Shown: piece after piece, positions 29,235-38,385 of the stretch
Layout of the letters: each line of letters starts with the position of its first letter
How positions within the stretch are numbered: the first letter of the stretch is position 1
Origin: Shewanella decolorationis S12
GTDB lineage: Bacteria > Pseudomonadota > Gammaproteobacteria > Enterobacterales > Shewanellaceae
Assembly (NCBI RefSeq): GCF_000485795.1
Contig: NZ_AXZL01000058.1
Coordinates: 1-64,000, forward strand
Length of the DNA stretch: 64,000 nt
Reading direction: 5' to 3'
Translations under genes and position numbers: made by a program
The notes under the pieces: generated by a model
What the model was told of the DNA's origin: nothing
What the model saw: the letters and a program-made list of their open reading frames with translations, nothing else
The model's database searches: none

Positions 29235-30350
29235 TCAAACCTGTGGGATAGTCAAACGCGCAACACGACCCTTAGGAAATTCAGCAAGGCTGATGGCTTT
29301 ACCATCGACCGTAAACGTGGACACGACAGTGGGAGCGCCTAGGATCACTTTAAACGGAGGCACACCACTGGCTTGAATATTGGCACCAGCACCACGGACG
29401 CCGTCAACAATCGCTTTGCCCTTGGCATCGACTATGTTGATCCAGCAATCGCCCGTGAGCTCAATGGTAATGAGCGACTGCCCTGCGGTCACAGGCATGG
29501 CTTGCGCTGTCGACGCAGTGTTGGCTGCTGGTGCATTCGATGCCGTTTGGTTCTGCACTGGCGCGATATTGGTCGCGGCGTTTTGTGTAGCGCTTGGAAC
29601 CGCAACGGTATTGCTCGCTGCTGTGTTAGAAGCATTGTTCGTCAGAGCGTTGTTAGATTCGCTCGCATTCACAGCTGAATTGCCAGACGTCTGCTCAGCT
29701 TCCATCGCCGCCATATCGTTCATATTCGGGTCGATAGTGCTCTCGTCGGTATCTTTTACCGGTCCATCGGTCGCCATTGAACCATTAACCGCAATCTCAC
29801 TTAAACGCGCACTTGCATCAGTTTCCGTCAGCAATACATCACCCGGCAGCGCTTGATTGGCCGCAGCTAACTCTTCAGCAGTTGGTTTGGAGATATCGAC
29901 ATGGGTTACGAGTGTGGATCGTTGCATCCACCACAGCACGAACAAACCCAATAAAACTAACACAATAAAAAAGCTCAGCCACTTTAGTTTAGTGTCACGA
30001 GCTTGATAGGTCGTCTTGCGGGAAAAGCTTTGCATGGCAGGCTGAGTCACTAATGGCACCTGCCGCGCTAGACATGCCTCAATCAGGGTGTTGTCGACCC
30101 CCAGCATGCGCGCATAGTTTTTGACATATCCGCGAACATAGGTCGAAGAAGAAATATTAGAAAAATCGTCGGCTTCGAGATTTTCAACAATCCCAGGGCG
30201 CAGATGCAACTTCACCGCGGTATCCGCAATGCTTAAGCCCATCTGCTCGCGAGCCATTCTGAGTACTGTGCCGAGCGTTACATCAGGCGTCGATTCAGCT
30301 TCACTCGCTGCAACTGGTTCTACTGACGCGTTTATTTCGTTATCTTTCAT
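29235..30350 (-). CDS. rodZ: Cytoskeletal membrane protein RodZ
   Basis: RodZ links MreB to the elongation machinery and sets rod shape. The 371 residues comprise a helix-turn-helix domain (about 26-90, LRMAREQMGLSIADTA), a membrane helix (124-142), a long Ala/Asn/Thr-rich periplasmic linker with repetitive NAA/NTA/TAS content (about 200-290), and a C-terminal beta domain (SLITIELTGDCWINIVDAKG). The gene overlaps pilF by ATGA, so the two are coupled. The linker is low in complexity and probably varies in length between strains. Confidence 0.95.
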   Translation of the reverse strand: MKDNEINASVEPVAASEAESTPDVTLGTVLRMAREQMGLSIADTAVKLHLRPGIVENLEADDFSNISSSTYVRGYVKNYARMLGVDNTLIEACLARQVPLVTQPAMQSFSRKTTYQARDTKLKWLSFFIVLVLLGLFVLWWMQRSTLVTHVDISKPTAEELAAANQALPGDVLLTETDASARLSEIAVNGSMATDGPVKDTDESTIDPNMNDMAAMEAEQTSGNSAVNASESNNALTNNASNTAASNTVAVPSATQNAATNIAPVQNQTASNAPAANTASTAQAMPVTAGQSLITIELTGDCWINIVDAKGKAIVDGVRGAGANIQASGVPPFKVILGAPTVVSTFTVDGKAISLAEFPKGRVARLTIPQV

Positions 30351-31135
30351 TGATGCAAATTAACTCTGTATTGCTTAGCTTGAGGCGATGCTGGGAATTT
30401 GGCGAGCAATAAAATGCCAAATCGCTTCATAGCAGCATCATCATTCAACGCCTGCTCAATTTTTATTCCGAGCGTTAAACTCTCTGGAGTCTGGGCTGCC
30501 ACTTGGTGATAACGCGCTAATTGGTTTTGCGCATCGACATAATCACCTTTATCTACCCCAAGCTCAGCCAGCTCCAGTAAAGACACCGAGCGTCTCGGGT
30601 CATACTTTAACGCCATCTGAAAATACTGTCGTGCCTTTTCTGTTTGTCCCGCGTCTCGGCTGCAAATGCCTAAGTTCTCGTAACTGGACGCGGTACGCGT
30701 ATATTTGGGCATTTCTATCGCGGCCAAAAACATTTTTTCAGCTTTTTCGTATTGCTTTTGTTGGCACAAAAACACCCCAAAGTTATTCATGGAATCGCCA
30801 GAGGCGTCCTTAGTATTGATAGCGTCTTGATACGCCTGTTCGGTACGTACTAAATCGCCAACGGTTTGATAGTAATAGGCCATGGCCACGTGCACATCTT
30901 CTAGCTCTGGCGCATATTCGATTGCTTTATCAAGATTGTATTTGGCTTGTTCCGAGTTACCTCGATTAAGGTAGGTTAAACCGAGCTGCATACGCTCCCG
31001 TGCGGCGGCGACTTTATCGAGTTTTCGCTCCGACACGGGAATATCAGTCCCTGAATAGGTACGCTCAGTTACGCATCCTGTCACTAATAATGACAGGGCA
31101 ATTGCTAATGATAACCCTGACAATCCATGCTTCAT
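30347..31135 (-). CDS. pilF: Type IV pilus biogenesis lipoprotein PilF/PilW
   Basis: This TPR lipoprotein is the pilotin that helps the secretin PilQ assemble in the outer membrane. From the ATG at 31135 it has 262 residues and a lipoprotein signal ending in LVTGC. A TTG eight codons upstream would disturb the signal. Six TPR-like helices pairs follow, for example AAARERMQLGLTYLNRGN and EQAKYNLDKAIEYAPE. It lies between rlmN (stop 32 bases upstream) and rodZ (ATGA overlap), its usual place in gammaproteobacteria. Confidence 0.92.
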   Translation of the reverse strand: MKHGLSGLSLAIALSLLVTGCVTERTYSGTDIPVSERKLDKVAAARERMQLGLTYLNRGNSEQAKYNLDKAIEYAPELEDVHVAMAYYYQTVGDLVRTEQAYQDAINTKDASGDSMNNFGVFLCQQKQYEKAEKMFLAAIEMPKYTRTASSYENLGICSRDAGQTEKARQYFQMALKYDPRRSVSLLELAELGVDKGDYVDAQNQLARYHQVAAQTPESLTLGIKIEQALNDDAAMKRFGILLLAKFPASPQAKQYRVNLHQ

Positions 31136-31167
31136 GGGCAAGCCTATAAATCTGTGCAAACAAAGAG

Positions 31168-32289
31168 TTAATTCATTGTGACCGAAATCTGATTTTCTTG
31201 CATGCGTTTTTTTGCTAAACGCTTGGTTCGATCGCGAATATCACCCGCTAACTGTCCACAGGCCGCGTCAATATCATCACCACGGGTTTTGCGTACAATC
31301 ACGGTTAAGCCATATTCCATCAATACCTTAGAAAAACGGTCGATGCGCGAGTTCGATGAACGACCATAGGGCGAACCTGGGTATGGGTTGAATGGGATCA
31401 GGTTAACTTTACAGGGCGTATCCTTCATTAATTGAGCTAATTCATGGGCTTGCTCTGTGCTGTCGTTGATGTGATCGAGCATCACATACTCCACCGTCAC
31501 GCGGCCACGGTTAGCGTTAGATTTGGCGATGTAACGGCGAATACCCGCAAGGAACTCTTGCAATGGATACTTTTTATTTACGGGAACCAGAATATCGCGC
31601 AGTTCATCGTTTGGCGCATGGATACTCACGGCGAGCGCCACATCGAGGGCATCACCGAGTTTATCTAATGCTGGCACTACGCCCGAAGTTGACAGGGTCA
31701 CACGGCGTTTTGACAAGCTGAAGCCGAAGTCGTCCAGCATGATATCCATCGCTGGGATCACGTTGGCAAGGTTAAGCAGTGGTTCACCCATGCCCATCAT
31801 CACCACGTTGGTGATTGGGCGCTCGCCAGTTTCTTTGGCGAAGCCTAAAAAGTGGGAAACACGCCAAATTTGACCGACGATTTCAGAGACGGTTAAGTTG
31901 CGGTTAAAGCCTTGCTGTGCGGTCGAGCAGAAAGTACATTCGAGGGCGCAGCCCACTTGAGAAGACACACACAGGGTAGCGCGGTCATCCTCTGGAATAT
32001 ATACGGTTTCGACTTCTTGGCCTTCACCGACATGGATGGCGAACTTAATGGTGCCATCAGCAGATTTTTGATAGCTAGAAATCTCAGGCGCCACAATCTC
32101 ACAGCGCGCCGCCAGCTTTTGGCGTAACACTTTGTTGATGTTAGTCATTTCTTCGAAGTCACTGACACCGAAATGATAGATCCACTTCATCAGCTGATCG
32201 GCACGGAAAGGCTTCTCACCCAGATCCGCAAATAATGCGCGCATCGCCTTACGATCAAGGTCTAATAAATTGATCTTTTTTTCACTCAT
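31168..32289 (-). CDS. rlmN: Dual-specificity RNA methyltransferase RlmN
   Basis: RlmN methylates C2 of A2503 in 23S rRNA and A37 in some tRNAs by radical-SAM chemistry. The ATG at 32289, with GAGG eight bases upstream, gives 373 residues starting [17 protein letters not shown] longer frame from 32397 has no family similarity in its first 36 residues. The cluster motif CALECTFC is near 112-119, and [10 protein letters not shown] follows. The C-terminal catalytic Cys is in DAACGQLAG. It heads the pilF-rodZ-ispG transcript. Confidence 0.97.
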   Translation of the reverse strand: MSEKKINLLDLDRKAMRALFADLGEKPFRADQLMKWIYHFGVSDFEEMTNINKVLRQKLAARCEIVAPEISSYQKSADGTIKFAIHVGEGQEVETVYIPEDDRATLCVSSQVGCALECTFCSTAQQGFNRNLTVSEIVGQIWRVSHFLGFAKETGERPITNVVMMGMGEPLLNLANVIPAMDIMLDDFGFSLSKRRVTLSTSGVVPALDKLGDALDVALAVSIHAPNDELRDILVPVNKKYPLQEFLAGIRRYIAKSNANRGRVTVEYVMLDHINDSTEQAHELAQLMKDTPCKVNLIPFNPYPGSPYGRSSNSRIDRFSKVLMEYGLTVIVRKTRGDDIDAACGQLAGDIRDRTKRLAKKRMQENQISVTMN

Positions 32290-32329
32290 AGGACTAACCT
32301 CAACACCAAAACCTGCAACAGGGCGGCGA

Positions 32330-32335
32330 ATTATA
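32330..32335 (-). promoter_or_regulatory. Candidate -10 element of the rlmN operon
   Basis: TATAAT on the minus strand lies about 40 bases before the rlmN ATG. The hexamer 17 bases upstream (TGGCTA) is a poor -35, so only the -10 is supported. Confidence 0.4.
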
Positions 32336-32433
32336 CAGACGCAGAAAAATTTTAGCCAGCAACTCCACACTCCTATGCTAGAATCGGCGTGGGTCAATGT
32401 TGGCCTAAATTATGGAGTTGTAATACCACCTAT

Positions 32434-33525
32434 ATGTTAACCCTCACCATTATAGTGCTTGTCGCTGTCGGAGTTTCTTTTCTGTGCAGTGTATTCGAAG
32501 CAGTGTTGCTTTCGGTTACCCCTAGTTACATCGCTTCCCTCGAACAAACTGACAGTGCCGCGGCCGCAAGGTTACGTAAACTGAAAGAAAACATCGAAGC
32601 GCCTCTCGTGTCTATTTTGACCCTAAACACCATTGCCCACACAGTGGGTGCCGCCGTTGCTGGTGCACAAGCGGCCAAGGTTTTTGGTGATGACATGCTC
32701 GGCGTGTTCTCCGGAGTGTTAACTTTTATTATCCTATTCTTCTCAGAGATTATTCCTAAATCTGTGGGAGCCAACCACTGGCGCCGTTTAGCCCCAAGTG
32801 TGTCGATTGCCATCACTTGGATGAAGCGTGTGACAGAGCCGCTGATTTGGATGTCACAGCAAGTGACTCGCCTGCTAGGTAAAGGGGAAGAAGGCCAATA
32901 CATTCGCCAAGAAATGAGCGCCATGGCCAAGATTGGTCACGAATCCGGTGAGTTAGACGAGCAAGAGTCTAAAATTTTGACCCAAATGCTCAAGGTGCGT
33001 GACGTGCCTGTGACGGCGATTATGACGCCGCGTACCGTGATGTTCTCCTTGCCAGTGTCACTAACGCAAAATGAGTTTGTGCAGGAATATCGCGACAAAC
33101 CTTTTACGCGCATTCCGGTTTACGATCAGGACCACGACGACATTATCGGCTACATCACCCGTACCGATGTCTTGCTGGCTGAACGTTATACCCCTAACGC
33201 ACCGATTGGTGAACTCAAGCGCAGCCTATTTGTGGTGCCCGAGACGGCCAAAATCTTGCCGTTATTTGAGCGGATGATTAAGCGCAATACGCAGATTGCG
33301 ATGGTGGTTGACGAATACGGCAGTAGCCAAGGTATTGTGACCCAAGAAGATATTATCGAATCGCTACTTGGCTTAGAAATTGTCGATGTGAATGACCCCG
33401 CAACCGACATGCAGCAATTGGCGCGTAAACTTTGGACCAAGCGCATGAAGCAAAAAGGCATTCGCCTCTCCGATGATGGCGACTTCGAAGCCGCCGCCGA
33501 AGATGACGAGGCGCGCTCGGGTTAA
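32434..33525 (+). CDS. CNNM-domain and CBS-pair membrane protein (CorB/CorC-like)
   Basis: These proteins are linked to magnesium and cobalt transport or homeostasis. From the ATG at 32434 the protein has 363 residues. About 1-150 form the CNNM/DUF21 domain with three or four membrane helices, starting LTLTIIVLVAVGVSFLCSVFEA. A CBS pair spans about 190-320, including VPVTAIMTPRTVM and DEYGSSQGIVTQEDIIESLLG. The C-terminus is short and acidic, without an obvious CorC_HlyC domain. The ribosome site is weak. The frame opens earlier but that part overlaps the divergent rlmN leader. Confidence 0.88.
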   Translation: MLTLTIIVLVAVGVSFLCSVFEAVLLSVTPSYIASLEQTDSAAAARLRKLKENIEAPLVSILTLNTIAHTVGAAVAGAQAAKVFGDDMLGVFSGVLTFIILFFSEIIPKSVGANHWRRLAPSVSIAITWMKRVTEPLIWMSQQVTRLLGKGEEGQYIRQEMSAMAKIGHESGELDEQESKILTQMLKVRDVPVTAIMTPRTVMFSLPVSLTQNEFVQEYRDKPFTRIPVYDQDHDDIIGYITRTDVLLAERYTPNAPIGELKRSLFVVPETAKILPLFERMIKRNTQIAMVVDEYGSSQGIVTQEDIIESLLGLEIVDVNDPATDMQQLARKLWTKRMKQKGIRLSDDGDFEAAAEDDEARSG

Positions 33526-33551
33526 TGACATTATTTAGCCATTGTTAAAGT

Positions 33552-33580
33552 AAAGGGAGCTTGGCTCCCTTTCTTGTTTT
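33552..33580 (+). terminator. Terminator after the CNNM gene
   Basis: AAAGGGAGC (33552-33560) and GCTCCCTTT (33564-33572) form a perfect stem with a 3-base loop, followed by TTCTTGTTTT. Confidence 0.85.
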
Positions 33581-33622
33581 TGGGGAGAAGGTTATAATCT
33601 CCCGCCGTAAAAGAGGTAGGTT

Positions 33623-35374
33623 ATGACACAGGGATACACACTCTCACTCGCGCACATCAACGATACCCATTCGAATTTTGAGCCAAGCCGCGTCCATTTT
33701 TCCGTAAATTTTGGGCTTAAATCCCTCGATATCACCAGCCACAGTGGTGGCTATGCACGCCTTGGTTACCACATTAGCAAGGCGCGTGAGCAAGCAGATC
33801 AAAGCAAGACGCCGTTTTTATTTTTGCATGGTGGCGACAGTTTCCAAGGCACGCTGTATTTCAGCCATTTTAAGGGTAAGGCCAACGCCCATCTGCTGAA
33901 TTTACTCGCACCCGATGCCATGGTGATTGGTAATCACGATATTGATGAAGGCAATGCGCGCTTAGCTGAGTTTGCCAAGCAAATCGATTTTCCGCTGCTG
34001 GCGGGGAATATGGACTTGAGCCAAGAGGATATCCGCAAGCCGGGTAACCTGCGAACTGTGGCGAATATTCTGGCCTATGATGAACAAACCCAGCTTGCCA
34101 GCTACCTCGAAAAGCCCTTCTACGACAAAAAGCTCGCCATCATCGGCATTACACTGGATCAGATGAAAGAGATCGCCAGACCCGATCCCGATACCCACTT
34201 TGTCGATGCGATTGCGACCACAGCGCGCACCGTCGCGCATCTGCATGCCAAAGGCATCAAGCATATTATCGTACTGAGTCACTTAGGTTTAGATCAGGAT
34301 AAAAGACTTGCCGAACAAGTCGATGGCATCAGCCTTATCGTCGGCGGCCATACCCATACCCTACAGGGCGATTTTAGCGCCTTGGGGTTAAGCAATATTC
34401 CCTATGGTGAAACCATCCATGGCACTCCAATAGTGCATGCGGGGAAATATGCCGAAACCTTAGGCTTGGCCGAGATTGAATTTGATGCTGCTGGCCGCGT
34501 GATAAGCCTAAATGGTGGCAACTACTTTATGCTCGATAAACAGTTTATGTTGAGTTCGAGTGAGCAAGTGGATGACACCGACTATCAAGCAGTACAGCAA
34601 CGCTTTAATGAGCATCCCTATGTATTGTGGGATGAAGCCGATGAAGACATTCACGGCGTGATCCACGATATCTATCGCCCCGCGATTGCCGAGATGGAAA
34701 ACAAAGTGTTAGCCCTTGTGCCTAAGAATCTAGTGCATACCAGACTGCCGTCCAAGGCATTACCCCATGGCAGCGAAATCGCCCCTTGGGTGAGCCGTAG
34801 TATGTTTCAAGAGGCCAAACTTGAAGATCCTCGCATCCACTTTGCCCTGCATAACGCGGGTGGTGTCAGGCAATCGGTCGCCCAAGGCAGGCTCACCCTC
34901 GCCGACGTTTTAGGCCAGTTACTTCCCTTCGAATTGCCATTGGTCAAATACGAAATCCAAGGCCAGTATTTATACCAAGCGCTGGAATCGGCGATTAACG
35001 CCGCCACAAACAACAGCGTGCGCGGCACGGGGGCGGGCAGCTTCCCTTATACCTATGGATTGCGTTATTACTACGATGGCAGACGCCCAATGGGGGAGCG
35101 CTTGTTCAAGCTTGAAATGATGCAGCAGGATGGCTTATCGCTCTGGTATCCAGTACAGCCCGATGCACTCTATGTGGGGGTTTCGACCTCTTATACCGCC
35201 GCAGGGAAAGAAGGTTATCACCCACTGTTACAGGCGCGCTGGCAGGAATCGATTGAGACACTCACCCTACCTCAGGCCTTTATTCGCTTCCTCAATCGAG
35301 CGCCCAATCCTAATTTAGCGGATTTGCTCTCGCCCCATGTGCATTACACCAGCCATTTGAAGCGTTCAGTGTAA
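33623..35374 (+). CDS. 5'-nucleotidase/UshA-type metallophosphoesterase
   Basis: The 583 residues have the calcineurin-like metal motifs in order: HINDTHSNF, GGDSFQG, GNHDIDEG, LSHLGLDQD and GGHTHT. The C-terminal 5'-nucleotidase domain follows (FALHNAGGVRQSVAQG, then LGQLLPFELPLVKYEIQG). Related enzymes hydrolyse nucleotides or UDP-sugars in the periplasm. No signal peptide precedes the first metal motif, which begins at about residue 11. It is therefore predicted to be cytoplasmic or exported in an unusual way. The ATG at 33623 has AGAGGTAGG upstream. The substrate is not decided by sequence. Confidence 0.88.
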   Translation: MTQGYTLSLAHINDTHSNFEPSRVHFSVNFGLKSLDITSHSGGYARLGYHISKAREQADQSKTPFLFLHGGDSFQGTLYFSHFKGKANAHLLNLLAPDAMVIGNHDIDEGNARLAEFAKQIDFPLLAGNMDLSQEDIRKPGNLRTVANILAYDEQTQLASYLEKPFYDKKLAIIGITLDQMKEIARPDPDTHFVDAIATTARTVAHLHAKGIKHIIVLSHLGLDQDKRLAEQVDGISLIVGGHTHTLQGDFSALGLSNIPYGETIHGTPIVHAGKYAETLGLAEIEFDAAGRVISLNGGNYFMLDKQFMLSSSEQVDDTDYQAVQQRFNEHPYVLWDEADEDIHGVIHDIYRPAIAEMENKVLALVPKNLVHTRLPSKALPHGSEIAPWVSRSMFQEAKLEDPRIHFALHNAGGVRQSVAQGRLTLADVLGQLLPFELPLVKYEIQGQYLYQALESAINAATNNSVRGTGAGSFPYTYGLRYYYDGRRPMGERLFKLEMMQQDGLSLWYPVQPDALYVGVSTSYTAAGKEGYHPLLQARWQESIETLTLPQAFIRFLNRAPNPNLADLLSPHVHYTSHLKRSV

Positions 35375-35419
35375 GCGCTTTGTGTCAGGGATTTGCGTCA
35401 AACCTCTATCCTCTTTATC

Positions 35420-35457
35420 AATCACAGTACTTAGCCGAAAGGTTAAGTACTGTGATT
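35420..35457. terminator. Perfect 14-bp inverted repeat between convergent genes
   Basis: AATCACAGTACTTA (35420-35433) and TAAGTACTGTGATT (35444-35457) form a long stem with a 10-base loop between the phosphoesterase and the LysR gene. There is no T-tract, so it may be a bidirectional terminator, an mRNA end stabiliser or a repeat element. Confidence 0.55.
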
Positions 35458-35495
35458 CACTCAATCCACTATCAATACTTGCTCTTTACACCTCA

Positions 35496-36389
35496 CTAAA
35501 ACAACCAGTCGCAATGGGGTAAACGCTCGGCAAACCACGCCTGCGCTTTGCCTTGATTTCCCTTGCGCCATGCGAGAAACACTGGCTGCGCCGGTCTTGG
35601 GATCTCAACCTGACACGCGACTAATGTGCCTGAAGCGAGTTCTTCGCGGATCAAATGCTTGGGAATATAACCTACACCCAGCCCAAGCTGCTGGGCTTTA
35701 ATCTTGGTCTGCATGTTTGGCACACGAATAACTTGGCGACTATCAAACAATCCACTGGAGCGCTGCGCGAGCGCCGTTGAGCTGTCGGCCACCACCACGG
35801 AGGGGAATTGCAACAGCGCTTCGGTTGGGATGGGATGGTCAAACTGTGCTAAGGGGTGATGAGGCGCTAGAGCGAACACGAATTCAAGCATGCCGATTTC
35901 GACTAAGTGATATTGCCCCTTAGGTAACTCTCCCGTAACCCCAATGGCAATATCGGCACGGCCCGAATACAGCGCATCCCAACCGCCACCCAGTGACTCC
36001 TCAGTGATATTAATAGTCACCTGTTTACCTAACTCGGTAAATTCAGCAATCAGTTTAAGCAGTGGTAAATCGGGCACTACAGTGTCTATAGCTAAGGTTA
36101 ATGCCGACTCCCAGCCCGTTTCGAGTTGCCGAACCGCCTCTTCAAGCCTTGCGGTGGCGGCTAAAATCTCCCGCCCTTGACGTAATACTAGCTGGCCAAC
36201 TAAGGTCAGTTCGGCGCGCTGGCCCTTACGTTCAAATAATTTTACCCCTAAATCGCTCTCTAATTTCTGCACTGTGTAGGTCAGCGCCGATGGCACCCGG
36301 AATAAGGATTCAGCTGCCGCCGAAAAACTGCCTTTTTTATCAATAGCATCGAGCACTATCAAGCCATCGAGACTCATCACAGGTAACAT
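35496..36389 (-). CDS. LysR-family transcriptional regulator
   Basis: The ATG at 36389 has AGAGGT four bases upstream and gives 297 residues. A longer frame starting at 36458 adds 23 residues with no family match. The winged helix-turn-helix is at about residues 5-65 (LDAIDKKGSFSAAAESLFRV, then ALTYTVQKLESDLGVKLFER). The rest is a periplasmic-binding-protein-like effector domain. It is divergent from doxX-pirin, the classical arrangement for a LysR protein controlling its neighbours, so these are the likely targets. The effector is unknown. Confidence 0.92.
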   Translation of the reverse strand: MLPVMSLDGLIVLDAIDKKGSFSAAAESLFRVPSALTYTVQKLESDLGVKLFERKGQRAELTLVGQLVLRQGREILAATARLEEAVRQLETGWESALTLAIDTVVPDLPLLKLIAEFTELGKQVTINITEESLGGGWDALYSGRADIAIGVTGELPKGQYHLVEIGMLEFVFALAPHHPLAQFDHPIPTEALLQFPSVVVADSSTALAQRSSGLFDSRQVIRVPNMQTKIKAQQLGLGVGYIPKHLIREELASGTLVACQVEIPRPAQPVFLAWRKGNQGKAQAWFAERLPHCDWLF

Positions 36390-36425
36390 AGCCACCTCTT
36401 GTTCAATTTTTTTGAAATAAACTTT

Positions 36426-36471
36426 GAAAATGTTCCGATTTTCTTTCTTAAAGGTCAAGAATAAACTTTAA
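36426..36471. promoter_or_regulatory. Candidate LysR-type operator dyads
   Basis: GAAAAT (36426-36431), 6 bases, ATTTTC (36438-36443) and TTAAAG (36448-36453), 12 bases, CTTTAA (36466-36471) are two imperfectly spaced dyads in the divergent LysR/doxX spacer. LysR proteins commonly bind such dyads. The assignment is positional. Confidence 0.4.
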
Positions 36472-36553
36472 ATCAATGGAGAGATTAACGCTAAATCTCC
36501 ACCGATTAACCCATTAACGACATAGTTAAAAAATTTGAATTAAGGAACATCCC

Positions 36554-36997
36554 ATGAAAGCACTTATCACAAAATTACTGACCTCTGCCCCAAGTTTCGC
36601 CCCATTGGCCCTGCGTATTCCTATCGGGATTATCCTCATGGCCCACGGCTCACAAAAACTCTTCGGCTGGTTTGGCGGCTACGGCCTAGAAGGCACAGGA
36701 CAATGGATGGCCTCCATCGGCTTAACTCCGGGCTACTTAATGGCGCTGATGGCGGGCTCGAGCGAATTCTTTGGTGGCTTGCTGATCATTATCGGTTTAC
36801 TGACTCGCCCAACCGCACTGGTGTTGTCCTTTACTATGGTGGTCGCGATTTTCTCGGTCCACATTGGTAACGGTCTGTTCCTCAGCAATAACGGTTATGA
36901 ATTTGGTTTAGCCCTGTTAGCCGCTACTGCGTCTCTGGCCGTGTCAGGTGCGGGTAAACTCAGTGCCGACAACCTATTAGCCGCACGCTTAAAATAA
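36554..36997 (+). CDS. DoxX-family membrane protein
   Basis: The 147-residue protein has four predicted membrane helices and begins the DoxX domain at LALRIPIGIILMAHGSQKLF. GLEGTGQWMASIGL and SSEFFGGLLIIIGLLTRP are typical family stretches. DoxX proteins are linked to quinone or thiol redox balance and stress, with no single established reaction. It is in an operon with the pirin gene (10-base gap) and divergent from the LysR gene. Confidence 0.9.
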   Translation: MKALITKLLTSAPSFAPLALRIPIGIILMAHGSQKLFGWFGGYGLEGTGQWMASIGLTPGYLMALMAGSSEFFGGLLIIIGLLTRPTALVLSFTMVVAIFSVHIGNGLFLSNNGYEFGLALLAATASLAVSGAGKLSADNLLAARLK

Positions 36998-37007
36998 GGA
37001 GGAAATG

Positions 37008-37703
37008 ATGATCCGTATACGTAAAGCGCAGGACCGTGGGCAGGCTGATTTAGGCTGGTTAAAGAGCCAACATACCTTCTCGTTTGCCAGCTACTACGAT
37101 CCGCAGCATATGGGCGTGTCTTCCCTACGAGTCATTAACGATGACAGAGTCGCGCCGGGCGCCGGGTTTGAAACCCATGGCCATAAAGATATGGAAATCA
37201 TCAGTTATGTGATTTCAGGCACCATAGCCCATAAGGACAGCTTTGGTAATGTTAAGACCTTACCAGCGGGTGAGTTCCAGTTAATGTCCGCCGGTAAAGG
37301 GATTTATCACAGCGAGTTTAATGCATCAAACACTGAGTCACTGCACTTTTTGCAGATCTGGATCCAACCAGACACCTTAGGGATTGATGCGGGTTATCAG
37401 CAAAAGGCCTTCGAGCAAACCTCGGCGCTGACCGCCGTGGTCACCCCAACGGGTGAAAATGGCACCTTAAAAGTGCAGCAAGATGCAACCTTGTATCGCC
37501 TAATGCTGGCACCGCAAGAGCAAGTACAGATGCCACGGCTTAAGCCACAGCGTCAGCTTTATGTGCAACTGGTGGAAGGTACGCTTAAGGTCAATGACCA
37601 AGTGCTCACCCCTGGAGATGGCGCACATATCACCGCCGAAGAAGTGGTTAGATTTAGCGCCACAGACAGCCCAGTCACCGCACTGGTGTTTGACTTAGCC
37701 TGA
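37008..37703 (+). CDS. Pirin-family protein (possible quercetin dioxygenase)
   Basis: Pirins are bicupin metalloproteins; bacterial members such as YhhW oxidise quercetin in vitro. The metal-binding residues are in THGHKDMEI (near residues 57-65) and KGIYHSEFNAS (near 100-110). Two adjacent ATGs exist. The second, at 37008, sits five bases after AAGGAGG and is preferred, giving 231 residues. It follows doxX closely. Co-transcription under the LysR protein is likely. Confidence 0.92.
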   Translation: MIRIRKAQDRGQADLGWLKSQHTFSFASYYDPQHMGVSSLRVINDDRVAPGAGFETHGHKDMEIISYVISGTIAHKDSFGNVKTLPAGEFQLMSAGKGIYHSEFNASNTESLHFLQIWIQPDTLGIDAGYQQKAFEQTSALTAVVTPTGENGTLKVQQDATLYRLMLAPQEQVQMPRLKPQRQLYVQLVEGTLKVNDQVLTPGDGAHITAEEVVRFSATDSPVTALVFDLA

Positions 37704-37721
37704 TGATGCTTACTGACCAAT

Positions 37722-37754
37722 AAAAAACCGCCAAGGAAACGAGGCGGTTTTTTT
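37722..37754 (+). terminator. Terminator after pirin
   Basis: AAAAAACCGCC (37722-37732) pairs with GGCGGTTTTTT (37743-37753) and continues into T/A-rich sequence. The stem also suits the convergent GNAT gene. Confidence 0.9.
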
Positions 37755-37791
37755 ATTACTTTGCGTATGAGTAGTCTCTTCGAGCGCGAAC

Positions 37792-38322
37792 CTATGATAA
37801 GGACATAATCAAACTAAAGTTCACTAACACCTGCGCCCTGTCTTTTTGTTTATCTTCGGCGGTCAGATAGCGACGTAGTTCATTACGGCGAATGCAATTA
37901 AAGCCCTGTTTCTCAAAGAAAGGGCGCGCCTGATAGGAAGCTTCAACAGTAAGCCGTTTAAGATTAAGGCTTTTGGCCTCTTCGAGTAGAGCCAAGTATA
38001 AATGTGTCGCTACACCAGCACGACCATATTCAGGATGAACAAACAGACAATCAACTTCGCCGACTAAGCAATCAAGCTCTTTATCGGGGCACAACCTTAA
38101 ACTGATAAAGCCGACTAGCTTATCGTCTTCAAGTGCAACCCAAGTGGTGGTGTCTTCTAACTTAGCCAGCCAGTAGGCATCACTTCGCGCCTCACCTTGG
38201 TTTTGCGCCCAAGCCAAACGTTCGGTAAGCGAGTAATATTCCTGCGCGCCCTCCATCACACTGGCGTTAAATACCGCCGCCACCTGTGCCACGTCCGCAG
38301 GAGAAAATAAGCGTATCTGCAT
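37792..38322 (-). CDS. GNAT-family N-acetyltransferase
   Basis: The 176-residue protein has the GNAT order of motifs: LVGFISLRL on strand 4, then LFVHPEYGRAGVATHLYLAL, in which RAGVAT forms the acetyl-CoA pyrophosphate loop. NLKRLTVEASYQARPFFEKQGF completes the domain. The last pattern (xFFEKxGF) is typical of small YafP-like acetyltransferases. AGGAG lies upstream of the ATG. The substrate is unknown. It is the first of two adjacent same-strand GNAT genes separated by 63 bases. Confidence 0.88.
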   Translation of the reverse strand: MQIRLFSPADVAQVAAVFNASVMEGAQEYYSLTERLAWAQNQGEARSDAYWLAKLEDTTTWVALEDDKLVGFISLRLCPDKELDCLVGEVDCLFVHPEYGRAGVATHLYLALLEEAKSLNLKRLTVEASYQARPFFEKQGFNCIRRNELRRYLTAEDKQKDRAQVLVNFSLIMSLS

Positions 38323-38385
38323 TGGAGTCCACTCCTATGGGTTGATCATGACCAATGGGCACACAGGCAGTGTATTCCCATTCAG

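Noticed and set aside
29373..29856. Two long plus-strand ORFs opposite rodZ
   Set aside because: They arise from the Ala/Asn/Thr-rich low-complexity linker of rodZ read backwards.
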